From: Patiria pectinifera
Taxonomy: Eukaryota > Echinodermata > Asteroidea > Valvatida > Asterinidae
DNA length: 64,000 nt
NCBI GenBank assembly: GCA_029964075.1
Contig: CM057135.1
Coordinates: 16,766,863 to 16,830,862 of the forward strand
Direction: 5' to 3'
In this document: in pieces, positions 35,730 through 46,199 of the stretch
How positions within the stretch are numbered: the first letter of the stretch is position 1
Layout of the letters: every line of letters begins with the position of its first letter
Position numbers and translations under genes: made by a program
The notes under the pieces: model-generated
Seen by the model: only the letters and a program-made list of their open reading frames with translations
Told to the model about the DNA's origin: nothing
The model's database searches: none

Positions 35730-36622
35730 TAAATTTACTTGGGGCGGGGGAGAAGACAGACCTCTCGGAGTAGGGTTTTCATGATGAAAGAGGTGTGATG
35801 AAGACTCGGCGTTGTTGTAGTGCTCAGTCTGGGTGCAGCTCCAGTTTGATGAAGAAATGTGGCAGCAGTGTGATGATGTGACGGTTGCTTAGGTGTCGGA
35901 GGGCGTGGGACACTTCTGGACAGCCTCTCTTCCAAATGCTTAATCTCTGTGAGGAGGTCGTCTTTCAGACGGGTTGTATCAGGTAGCCTTCTCGAAAATG
36001 TTTTCGTAGGTGTCTGCGGGGGAGGCCTCTGTGGAGTCAGTGTCGGTGGTTACAAACCTGTGGAAGGACGTCCAAGGGTAGTTGTCGGTATTGGGAGGTA
36101 TCCATCTGACTTTGTTCTAGCTCTAGCCATGACGAAAGATGAAGTACACTCGACGGGGTTGATGGAGTTGGGAATTGAAAAGGCAGATTTGGGGGAGGCA
36201 AACTTCACTTACAAATACACAATAACAAAATATCAACAGAGCAAGCATTGAAAATAAAAAATTGTGAAATGACACACAAAAATGTTACAATAACTTAAAG
36301 CAGGTGGTGGGGGAACAGCTTTGGTTAGAAAGCAATTAAATTAAACTGAGAATTACTCAACGCAAAAATACAATCAAAGCAGAGTAACCAGAAATCTCTG
36401 AGAAAAGAATTCAAAACGAACAAAATAAACTCATGCAATAACTAAGTAAAGATCAGTCAATCAATGAATTCACAACGCACCAAATAAATGCAAGCAATGA
36501 ATTAGTGGAAATCAATCAACCAATCAAAAAAATCATGCAATACCACGCAATATTATGCACTGCAAAACCGTGATCAAAAGCCAGCAAAACAATATCATGC
36601 AAGCAATAAGTAAAGCAAGTAA

Positions 36623-37014
36623 GGCCAAAAAAAAAAGTCTCCGGTTTCTTGTATGGAGCTTGTCCAAAAAGTGGTGCGGCGACGCGACTTTTTTTTTTTT
36701 TTTACCTGACTTTTTTTTTTTTTTAACCTGACTTTTTTGCTTTAAATGTCGGCTGGTGACTGCAAATGGTGCCCGACTAAACTTAGTGCAAATATATGGG
36801 AGTCCAGAGAGGCCACATAAAGCTTATTCTTGATCATAACCCCATCTAAAAACACGTTGAAATTGCGCAGCAGCAGAATTCCAGTCAAACCAGTGAGTTT
36901 GGCGGTTTTGAGGCATCATCTTTCATTGAAAAAAAAAGGTTTTCATTTTGCCGACGCGCATGGCTACGGCGACGCGCGCGCATACCAGAAACCGGAGACT
37001 TTTTTTTTTTGGCC
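36623..37014. mobile_element. PIF/Harbinger-like MITE
   Basis: 392 bp with inverted ends GGCCAAAAAAAAAAGTCTCC and its complement, flanked by TAA on both sides (36,620-36,622 and 37,015-37,017). A 3-bp TWA duplication and GG-starting TIRs fit PIF/Harbinger. It lies in the leader of Gypsy element 1. Confidence 0.65.
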
Positions 37015-37822
37015 TAAAGTATATCAAACTTAAATGCACAGTAGCAGTTTCAGTGTATTAGCTCAACAGATTATGTAACACCAGTGATTTGTAAATGCGT
37101 AATGAATAATAGATTTCAGCTGTGTATGTTCAGGTTGTTGCTATGGAACTTACGACATTCTTGACAACTAGCTGAAGTGCCTCTGGCTTTGGGAATGGCT
37201 TTGTCTTGGGTTTTGCTCTGTCTAGGGTCTCCTTTGTCTTGGGTCTCCTTTGTCTTTGTTCTTGCTTTGTCTTGAATGTGCAGCTCTCTGGCGCGATCGA
37301 TAAGGCTGTACTAAAGCCCAGCTTACGTTCCTTTGGCGATTGAGAACGTGAGACAAAAGTCTATAGTTCAACTGCAACGGCTCGTCAACGGTCTATACAA
37401 ACAAAAGCAGTGTTCACGAGGCGATCTATTTACTTTTCCCGGCCATTGAAGATCAAGTGTTCTGCAATGACTCGTTGTTCCGAGGGTCCTGGGGGCTATG
37501 CCGTCCGTCTAGCCTTGGCGACGATTTGACGGCACCCGAGGTCAGGGGCACCGTGCCTCGATTCACGGAAGATCAGCAGGGATGGATCGGCACGAGTGGG
37601 GTCTCGGAGCTGGAGTCCGCTGACCAGCCACGGTGGTGCTACACTCGTCACGGTGTTTAGCGGGGCTTGACAGGCCAGTCACTTCTGGATTTAGGCAGTG
37701 GTGAAGGGTTGACAAGCGTGGAATCCGGTACCCGGATCGTCCACAAATGTGACCGGGGTTTTAAATAAAGTGTAGATACGACACACGCTGGTCTCTCTGG
37801 CTTGGATCCTTTTCTGTTTATT

Positions 37823-38505
37823 CTGTAAAATGACGAAGACATCAATAAGACATGTTGAGTTGTCTTCGTCAGAGTGTAATGTCTTATGATAAAGCTAAAT
37901 AACAATAATTACAAAATCCTTAAATCAAGTTCACTGGACAAATATCACGATTAATTTTAAACAAATATCAGCCATCCTGGCTAATCTCACATAATTATTT
38001 ACAGAAAATGAAGAATCAATAATGGAAAATGAAGAACACAATAAGATATTGGAATAATGGTCAAATGGACTTCGCCCCCAAAAGTCTGGACGGTTTCCGC
38101 CATCTTGAAAATCTCACTTAACCGTATCATTAATGTGTCAAAAAGCAGTGATTCATATATAATAATATTAACAAGCTACAGCTTCAAAGTATTGGAATCT
38201 TGAAGAGCACTATACTATTCAAATAAATCTTAGACAGTATAACACTATCTAAACATATGAAATATTTTGTTGTTTCGTCTCACTTCCTGAGAAACAACAT
38301 CGTGAGTCAAAGTCATAAAAAACGAACCAAAGTAAATCAAAATAATACAGAATAGTTCATTGAATGCATATACAAGAATATCACTCTAGATAGAATACAT
38401 TTAAACAAGTTAGGAATATTGGCAATAAATAAATCAAAGATTTACCTGTAAAATGACGAAGACATCAATAAGACATGTTGAGTTGTCTTCGTCAGAGTGT
38501 AATGT
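37823..38505. repeat. 57-bp direct repeat pair with internal hairpin
   Basis: The same ~57 bp (starting CTGTAAAATGACGAAGAC) occurs at 37,825-37,883 and 38,450-38,507. Each copy can pair TGACGAAGAC with GTCTTCGTCA. They may be subrepeats of the LTR of element 1. Confidence 0.7.
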
Positions 38506-38739
38506 GACCCGTGGCGCGAAACTGAAGGTTTGGGTGCGCCGTACTTAATTTAAATAATAAAGGTAACGCATGAGTGATTCTATTACAATGTAAATTAACA
38601 GTTACTCATGCATAAAAAGGACTAGAAAGAAAAAAATAGAGGGGGCTATATTTTACACTTAATAATAAATAATAATAATAATAATAATAAACCATTCTTA
38701 TAAAGCGCATTTTACACGGGGTCTCAATGCGCTGAACAA

Positions 38740-39354
38740 TTAACAGAGGAAAACACTAACAATACATATCATTTGCAGTGAACAGATGGGTTTTAAGATT
38801 AGCTTTGAAAATGTCCAGTGTTGGGGCTTCCTTGATGTGATTGGGTAGTTTGTTCCAGAGGGTTGGGGCTGCAGATGAAAATGCTCGCTGACGTATGACC
38901 TTGTCGATGTTGAGGAGCAGGCGAGCAGGGATTGTGAGCTTGATCGAAGATTTCTACGAGGTTCATATTTATGGACTAATTGCTGGAGGTAAGTAGGGGC
39001 GAGACGATGGAGACATTGGTATGTTAGGAGAAGGGTTTTGTAGATTATCCTCCTCTTGACTGGGAGCCAGTGCAGATTACGCAGAATAGGTGATATGGGT
39101 TGATGGGGCTTCGAGAGGGTGACTAGTCTTGCAGCTGAGTTTTGAATGCGTTGGAATTTGGCGATTTGTGAGTATGGTAGCCCTTGAAGTAAACTGTTGC
39201 AGAAATCTAGGCGACAAGTAATAAACGCATGAGCAAGCTTTTCTGTGGTGTGCGGGTCGAGGAATTTGCGGATCTGTCCGATTTTATGAAGGGCAAATGA
39301 TGCAGACCGACAGATGCTATTGATGTGCGTGTTCATTTGTAGATTAGGTTGCAT
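38740..39354 (-). pseudogene. LINE C-terminal segment
   Basis: About 200 residues with FITCRLDFCNSLLQGLP, RIQNSAARLV and LRNLHWLPVKRRIIYKTLLL, the characteristic C-terminal signature of CR1/L2 reverse transcriptase proteins. The frame differs from that of the RT segment. Confidence 0.85.
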
Positions 39355-39533
39355 TGTAACACCCAGGTTTCGTACCTTAGAAACGGGCTGGATGGAAGAG
39401 TTGCCGATATGAACAGGGGGGAGTTGAGTATGGCTTCTATGGCAGGATGTTATATGAAGGACCTCCGTTTTGTCTGCATTTAATTTCAGTTTATTTGCTA
39501 TGGACCATGATTTGATGTCGTTAAGGCAGAGTT

Positions 39534-40565
39534 CTAACTAGGAAATGAAATGATGTAAACTTGAGTGTCGTCAGCATAAATCATTCTTCCGACACCGTGG
39601 GCCTCAATTATGTCCTCAAGGGGGGATGTGTACATTATGAAACACAAGGGTCCCAGCACAGATCCTTGAGGGACACCGACTTCAGGGACACAAGCGTCAG
39701 ATAGGTCATCATTAATTGAAATGTGCTGAGTACGGTGTTTGAAGTAAGATTCGAACCAGTTGATAGCATGGCCGGATATGCCATACCTGTGACAAAGACG
39801 ATGAAGCATGATCTCGTGGTTGATGGTGTCAAAGGCTGCGGAGTAGTCCAGTAGAACAAGAACCGCCTCTTGGCCCTTGTCAGCAGCTAGTAACAAGTCG
39901 TTGTTCACTCGGAGAAGAGCCGTCTCCACACCATGACGACGCTTGTATGCAGACTGCATGTTGCTATGAAGACTGTTCTCGAGAAGATAATCTTGGACCT
40001 GAGACGAAGCTGCGCGTTCAGTTATCTTAGCGAGAAATTTCAAATTGGCAATAGGTCTGTAGTTTTTTAGTGGTTCCGGATCCATGTTGGGTTTCTTGAG
40101 CAGGGGGGTGACGTGGGCAGATTTGAAAGCATCAGGAAAATGGCCGTTCTCAAGGGAGAGATTGATGATTGTTGTCATGATGGGAGTGAGTTCATTTAGA
40201 CACTTCTTCAGTAACGATGTGGGAATTGGATCAAGTCTGCATGTTGTTGAAGGTGACCCGGTGATCAACTTTCTGACAGAACTATCAGAAAGGATGTCAA
40301 ATCCAGTGAAAGATGTCTCGCACGAGTCGTCCACTGGTACTGTCGTCTGAACTATTGAAGCGTTATCAAGTTCGGCTTTGATGGCCTGGGTCTTATTGGA
40401 AAAGAATTGTGAGAAACGATCCACTAGTGACTCTGGTTCATTCTCTGGCGGAAGGGTTCTTGAAGATTTCGGGGTGCATAATTTGTCGACTTTGCGAAAC
40501 AGTTGTTGAGAATCGCAGTCGGCAAGTTGTGTCCTGTGATATTCGGTTTTGGCTTGAGTTATCAT
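39534..40565 (-). pseudogene. LINE reverse transcriptase segment
   Basis: 343 residues with LKNYRPIANLKFLAKITER, the LLDYSAAFDTINHEIML box A, VPQGSVLGPLCFIMYTSPL and the catalytic YADD (RMIYADDTQVY). This order and wording are typical of the L2/CR1 group. The frame closes shortly after YADD, and the thumb and C terminus are in another frame, so it cannot make a full ORF2 protein. Confidence 0.85.
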
Positions 40566-40974
40566 ACGATTGTACCGGTAGATCTGTTCATTTAGAAGTT
40601 GTTTGTGAACTGCCAGTTTCGAGGATTTCCACTTGCGTTCACGTTTACGTAGTTCTTGTTTTCTTTGTGGATGTGTTCATTGTACCACGGGGCGTGTGGG
40701 CGACATGATACGTTACGATTGATAATGGGGACGTGTTGATTTAGGAGATCTTTCAATGTACTCTCGTACTGATGAACCAACTGGTTCAAATCAGAGGCTG
40801 GGGCAGTATACAGTGGTGATGCCAGGATATCCTTGCGGAAGGCATCTATGTCAATCTTACGAATTTCTCGAAGTTTGATGTCTCTTTTGACCGGATCGGG
40901 CCGACTGACGTTCAGTAAACATTTGACAGCGGCAGGTAATTAGTGGTGACAACACGTGAAACTGTGTCATCTGC

Positions 40975-41491
40975 TTAAGGTGACAAGATGAGGTCCAGTG
41001 TGTGGCCCTCGCGGTGAGTGGGACCAGTCACATACTGCTCCAGATTAGTAGAGTCAATGAGATCACAGAAGATTGCCGCTTCACGATTAGATGGATCATC
41101 GACGTGGAAGTTAAAGTCACCAGCAATCACGATGTGTCCTGGCTCAGACACAACAGACTCCAGGAGTGTGGAGAATTCACGAAAAAAAGGGGAAGTCATG
41201 CGTCCATCGATTAGTCTCTGAGGTCTGTAGATTACGATGAGCCGAAGGGGGGGGGGGTCTACCTTCGTTCATATGGGCATTGAAGCTGCTTCGAAGATAC
41301 ACACAGACGCCACCACCATTTCTGTTTTTCCGAGGTATGTGGTGAATTTGGTAGTCAGGAAGTGTTGCCATAAGATCTGCGATAGCACGATGATCCCGAT
41401 GATCACCAGTCAGCCATGTTTCAGTTATGGCGATAATATCGATGTGGTTGGATATAATTAAATCACATAAGATAGGGATCTTGGGTTTCAT
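40975..41491 (-). pseudogene. LINE endonuclease (EEP) segments
   Basis: APE-type endonuclease that would nick the target DNA. Catalytic-core motifs seen: AITETWL (Glu), GDFNFHVDD and LDLIL. They lie in two overlapping frames (41,491-41,177 and 41,199-40,975), so one frame change separates them. A G-run near 41,250 (poly-C on the coding strand) is a likely place for it. Confidence 0.75.
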
Positions 41492-42372
41492 CGATCGAGC
41501 ATTCCACAGACCGAATGTAGTGGGAACAAGTTGTTTTGTGGGTGGTAAGATTGGTGAAATGTTGGTGAGGTTGGTGAGATTTGCACCTTTTTGTCCCGCT
41601 TGAAAATCCGGGTGAAACTCGTAGGGTGGCTCAGTACGGGGATGGGTTTCTGTTGTTTAGCCCATGATCTGCGGCCCCTTTTGGTTGGTCTTGGCACACC
41701 AATTCCAAGCTCTTTCAGTCTTGTGTGAACGTGAAGGGTCACTGTGGTTTTACCTGTCGGTTTTAGCGACAGCAACTCATCATGGCTGTAAGAGTTTGTT
41801 GTAGTGGCAACCATGACTACTGCTGACAATAGGATAAGCACAATGGCCAACAATGCCGATCCAGCCATGCGTCAATCAATTTCTGAAGCACAATGACGAG
41901 CCAAAACACACTGCTGAATGTTATAGGCGTACGTAGTCCTTGTACAGTACTTGTACTCGGAGTGATGAGCAGAATCTGTTCAAAATTCCAAGTTATTGGC
42001 GATCAGGTAATTTGGATTTCTGATCCAGGAGCTAGGTGGATCCCTACGTCAGTGTGATCCGACTTTGTGGTTTTTGAAGTTGATGTCAGTGATCAAAAGG
42101 CAAAAAACTGAGACAAGTTTGCCAGGATATGAGCAGGTAGGTGCAACCGGAAGCGCTACCATTCAATGTCTCTATTATAAAATAGTGTAAAACTTGATAT
42201 AATTTGCATTGAGTCGTGTGTATTGCCAGGCTTTTGATTATGATTGTTAAAATCAAATGGACTATTGCTCGAAAAATGACGGCATTTTTTTAATATGAAA
42301 TTTTCAGAACTGAAACTCAATTGAATCACGCCTTTGAATTATTTGTAAATGGACCTTTTAATTATTTTACAG

Positions 42373-43197
42373 CTGATGAAGCTGCAATAAACGAAAGACT
42401 TGGAATGCTGGTCGGATTCCAAGACATCCTTCAGTCGTCTGGACCTCATGCCATCCAACCTCAGCTAGAACCTCCCCTAACCCCATTCAAAGACCATCCC
42501 AATCCAAAGAACCATCCCAACCCGGCCCAAGGAAACCCCCCAAACCAAACCCAAGGAAACCTCCCAAATCCGACCAAAGGCAACCTCCCAAATCCGACCC
42601 AACGAAACCTCCCAAATCCAACCCAAGGAAACCTCCCAAATCCGACCCAAAGTTACCTCCCAAACTCGACCCAAGGAAACCTCCCCAGCCGACCCAAGGA
42701 AACTTCCCCAACCCGACCCAAGGAAACCTCCCAAATCCGACCCAAAGAAACCTCCAAAACTCGACCCAAGGAAACCTCCCCAACCCGACCCAAGGAAACC
42801 TCCCCAACCCGACCCAAGGAAACCTCCCAAATCTGACCCAAGGAAACCTCCCTAATCCGACCCAACGAAAGCTCCCTAATCCGACCCAAGGAAACCTCCC
42901 AAACCCCACCCCAAAACCCTTTCCAAATGCCCATGAAGTCCAGCGGCATATTCCTGCCTCCAAGGCCTTTACAGGAGGTATGGGACATGGAAATCGATGG
43001 AGTGGACTATGCACATGAACCGACATTTTCTACCTTGGGACCTGTCTCCTCCTGCCTCGATAATTCCATAAATGCGTTGTATGGTGCAGCGGAGGTAGGA
43101 GTCAACGAGTGTACCAGATGTGATGTCCAGCTAAATAAGTTGAAAGCAGAAAATGAGGAGCTGCGGGAGGAGAACAATGAACTAAGGAGGACTATAT
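42373..43197 (+). CDS. BEN-domain gene, minisatellite and coiled-coil exon (contains in-frame TGA)
   Basis: Acceptor TTTTACAG, donor GTAAGT; enters phase 1 and leaves phase 1, matching both neighbours. The start encodes ADEAAINERLGMLVGFQDIL. The middle (about 42,480-42,910) is a 24-bp minisatellite giving the octapeptide NLPNPTQG and, after a shift in the repeat's register, RPKETSPT. The end encodes DVQLNKLKAENEELREENNE, a clear coiled coil that could mediate dimerisation. At 42,834-42,836 one repeat unit has TGA where its neighbours have CGA, so this allele is interrupted in the exon. It could be a C-to-T change at a CpG, an assembly error, or a sign that the gene is decaying. Confidence 0.7.
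42480..42915 (+). repeat. 24-bp coding minisatellite
   Basis: About 18 copies of a unit close to CCAAATCCGACCCAAGGAAA plus CCTC. The 24-bp length keeps the frame. It gives Pro/Asn/Gln-rich or Lys/Glu/Thr-rich octapeptides depending on register. Variation in copy number among individuals is expected. Confidence 0.9.
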
Positions 43198-43543
43198 GTA
43201 AGTCAAGTATTTTTTTTAAAGAGAAACCAATAGATTCATTTTAATTTACCACAATTGCAAAACTACACATAAATGACCAATTCAACACTTGTTGTTATGA
43301 ACTGTACTACATGTATACATATTCTCAAAATGTTTAGATCTGTCCACCTCTTAACCACATGATGCAAGTAATGTAACATTTGTTACACAGTTAGGGCAAC
43401 AATGTCCTACCCATTTTTGAGCGTTTTATTGTTTTCTTCTATAAGCATTATATTACAGCACGCTGCATGTACATTTTGTACTTGTGACAATTTATGGTAT
43501 CCACAAAAGTTTGCTTGTTTTTATCATTTGTTGAGAATATCAG

Positions 43544-43683
43544 ATCAGCTAGATGAACACGGAATTCCTGCACATCATGTTGCCAACCTGAGGGCTTTTC
43601 TGAGTTACTTAGAAGAGGACCGCAGAGCTGACGTCACTGCCAAACAACCTGCACGATGTGTGCCTGTAGGCAACTTAAAACGG
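43544..43683 (+). CDS. BEN-domain gene, exon after the coiled coil
   Basis: Acceptor AATATCAG, donor GTGAGG. It takes one nucleotide from the previous exon and ends in phase 0. It encodes QLDEHGIPAHHVANLRAFLS, then a charged stretch and ARCVPVGNLKR. The domain is not recognised; a helical linker between coiled coil and BEN is the simplest reading. Confidence 0.6.
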
Positions 43684-43857
43684 GTGAGGATTCAAGGAAT
43701 TATCTGTTTGCTTAGCTCCATACATGTTAGTAAGTAGTTTACCAAAACTGTAACAGTTGACATATCGTGTACATGCTGAACGTGAGCAGCAGTTATGTGT
43801 TGCTTGCTTTGGAGATACGTGTACTTGTGTAATTGGTAAAATTGGTGTGGTGCTAGA

Positions 43858-44328
43858 CCCATAAATGTGGCCAATTTACTGGACTACCTCCGTAAACATA
43901 GGCCACACATGTACAAAAACGTGTCAACCTTAAATGTCAAATTTTGATTTTCACATTTAGGATTGGTATGTTGTTTTTTTGCTTAAGAAGCATACTCACC
44001 CTCTGTATAGGCTAATCAGAAAGTGCTGCCTTTTTTTTTAAATGCCTATTTTTCGTGAAATTTTTCAGATTCATGTGCACACGTTTTGCGTATCAAAATT
44101 TCATTTTCAACATGAAATTTCACACAAATTTGACATCTGAAAAAGGCAGCATTTTCTGATCAGCCGATAAAGAGGGTGAGTATTCTTCTAAAGCAAAAAA
44201 ACCCTGCAAACTAAGCCTAATTGTGAAAATCAAAATTTGACAACACGTTTTTTTTACATGTGGAGGTGTGGCCTAGTATGTCATGTATGTTTACGGAGGT
44301 AGTCCAGTAAATTGGCCACATTTATGGG
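43858..44328. mobile_element. Foldback MITE in a BEN-gene intron
   Basis: 471 bp with long inverted arms (about 150-200 bp paired), starting CCCATAAATGTGGCCAATTT and ending with its complement. Flanks share GCTA, but a clean target duplication is not evident. No coding content. Confidence 0.7.
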
Positions 44329-44389
44329 GCTAATGTGGTGCCTTAATATTTTTATAAGTTTTGTTTATACTTAATCTTCACATTTTTAG

Positions 44390-44461
44390 GTGCATGTAGA
44401 CGTAGTAAGTATGAGTGGAAGTGAACCTGTCAGTAGTGTGCCATCGCCGAACCTTACAAAG
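44390..44461 (+). CDS. BEN-domain gene, short Ser-rich exon
   Basis: 72-nt exon, phase 0 at both ends (acceptor TTTTTAG, donor GTGAGA). Encodes VHVDVVSMSGSEPVSSVPSP and NLTK. It starts with the same Val-His as the 39-nt exon that follows, suggesting related cassette exons. Confidence 0.5.
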
Positions 44462-45171
44462 GTGAGAAAGTTTTTAATATATTTGATGCGATCAAGCTAA
44501 ATCAGTCGTTTGTCAGGAATTTTTATTTAGAGATACAGGCCAAAATATGGCCACTTCATCACATCACTTCATCACATCTCTTGTGTTCCAACTTCCATAA
44601 TCTTGAAGCTAAAGAAGGTACCAGCATGCGGTTTTCACAGCAGTAATGCTGAGATGGTGCTCTTTCCAAATCTATAATAAAAGTTTTGTGACCGGGGTCG
44701 ACAAACGAATCATGTAGGTTGATCGCATCACATATATATGACTGTACCAATATGTGGTACAATATTTGTTACATGTATCTAGTTGCATTTAGCAGCAAAC
44801 CTTCTGTATATGGTTTGGATTCTTTTTGATTCAGCAGGCAAACCAATTGTACTTGGACTCAAACAGACAACCAACATTGCAGGGGGCAGATGGGTTATCC
44901 CCCCGGTAGTTCCATGAACTGTTGTGTTTTGTGCCATTTGGCATTTTGCGCTGTATCTACTGCCTAGAAAAAAATCTGATCAATTACTAAAGGTTGATGG
45001 AGTCAATTGCTTTAATATGCCCTCCTGGTACTGTACTGTGGGTTACCTGTAAATATCGACAACAATTTGTACCCGCCATCAAATTTTAATATATTTTTGC
45101 ATTTCTGATTATGTTATTTAGGAATACTTTAAATGGAAGTTTTATATACTTCATTGATTTTTCACAATTAG

Positions 45172-46199
45172 GTACATAACGATGACAAAGACCCTGATGA
45201 TTCAGCAGAGTTGCTGACTTGAGTCATGTGACTTGGACTCGAGTCGGACTCAGTCGCTATTTTTGTGACTTGTGACTTGACTTGTAAATCTCAGCTTTGA
45301 CTTGTGACTTGACTTGGACTTGCAAACAATGACTTGAGACTTGACTTGGGATTGCAAAAAATGACTTGTTACCAACTCAAGTCAGACGCTACTCGAGCGA
45401 CACAATACACTTTATTTAAGCTATTATACTTTTAATTAGCTTTTTCATTCCAAAAAATAGACCTCGGTGACTGAATCCAGTAAAATGAATAGTTCCCACT
45501 AGTTTCAAAAGTTTTCACTAAGACTGTCACAACAAACGGTTTTCAATGACCAATTGTCTCTTGCTTAATGTATTGGTTGAACAAACTTTGAAAGGAACCT
45601 TTCATGAAAAGAAAGCAGGACTTTGTCAATTACATGTAAAATACCGGATAGCCTAACCCATTGGTAGGCGTTTAGTATACATGAAAATTGAACAATAAAG
45701 TGTTAGTATACTACATGTAATCAAGTGAGGAAGTCTTTTTTTCACGGTCATCTCAACATTTATTTCTACAATGTAAAGTAAATGTATTAAAGTATACAAA
45801 GGGTTAATATCCGACAGATATGTGATAAACTACAAGAATAGTAATTGCAACACATTGAAAAAGGGGGATTAAGGAGGCATGTTCAAAATAACTCGTAAGT
45901 TCACGCCAGGTTAATTCTTTTAGCTTATTACAGCTGGACAAAATAATGTGCAACTTGACTTGTTCTTGGACAAAGATACTTGTGACTTGACTTGTTTTTA
46001 GACCAAATGACTTGTGACTTGACTTGTTTTTAGACCAAATGACTTGTGACTTGACTTGTGACTGGACCTAATGACTTGTGACTTGACTTGTGAGTGGACC
46101 TAATGACTTGTGACTTGACTTGGACTTGCAAAAAATGACTTGTGACTTGACTTGGACTTGCAAAAAATGACTTGCTGCCACCTCTGTGATTCAGATATG
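45172..46199 (+). pseudogene. 39-nt BEN-gene exon split by a hAT-like insertion
   Basis: The host parts are 45,172-45,205 and 46,195-46,199. Without the insertion and one copy of its target duplication they form a 39-nt exon, phase 0 at both ends, with acceptor CACAATTAG and donor GTGAGC, encoding VHNDDKDPDDSDM. The insertion falls on TGATTCAG within this exon. Skipping the exon would keep the frame of the gene, so the insertion need not destroy function. The exon is predicted from splice sites, phase and acidic content only. Confidence 0.5.
45206..46186. mobile_element. hAT-like non-autonomous element
   Basis: 981 bp beginning CAGAGTTGCTGACTTG and ending (complement) CAGAGGTGGCAGCAAGTC. It is flanked by a perfect 8-bp duplication TGATTCAG (45,198-45,205 and 46,187-46,194). 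The 8-bp duplication and CAG-starting termini define hAT. The interior is tandem ACTTGTGACTTGACTTG subrepeats at both ends and AT-rich DNA between; there is no transposase. Confidence 0.85.

Larger units (their letters stand above)
30234..38515 (-). mobile_element. Ty3/Gypsy LTR retrotransposon 1, broken and 3'-truncated
   Basis: Fossil on the minus strand inside the BEN gene's large intron. Parts from 5' to 3': a probable LTR and leader (about 38,515-36,300), Gag (35,729-34,684), a protease-end region (34,609-34,405), reverse transcriptase (32,720-31,227) and RNase H with the integrase zinc-binding head (31,127-30,234). The integrase core and second LTR are not present, so the limits are approximate. 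About 1.5 kb of unrelated AT-rich DNA (about 32,835-34,400) separates protease and reverse transcriptase. A Harbinger-like MITE sits in the leader. Several breaks; age moderate. Confidence 0.75.
38661..41868 (-). mobile_element. L2/CR1-type LINE, decayed
   Basis: Non-LTR retrotransposon, minus strand, in the BEN gene's large intron. The 3' end is AAAATGCGCTTTATAAGAAT followed by an (ATT)n tail, typical of L2-type elements. The coding region is one ORF2 in at least five reading segments: an N-terminal segment from MAGSALLAIV (41,868), endonuclease part 1 (IDIIAITETWL, 41,491-41,177), endonuclease part 2 (HIVIAGDFNFHVDD, TLDLILSP, 41,199-40,975), reverse transcriptase (40,565-39,534) and the C-terminal domain (39,354-38,740). 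Frame changes occur near 41,490 and 41,190, between the endonuclease and RT, and near 39,530-39,360. It is inactive. Confidence 0.85.

Noticed and set aside
42477-43026. Gly/Trp/Phe-rich frames on the minus strand over the minisatellite
   Set aside because: Antisense reading of the coding minisatellite; the plus-strand frame fits the spliced gene, these do not.
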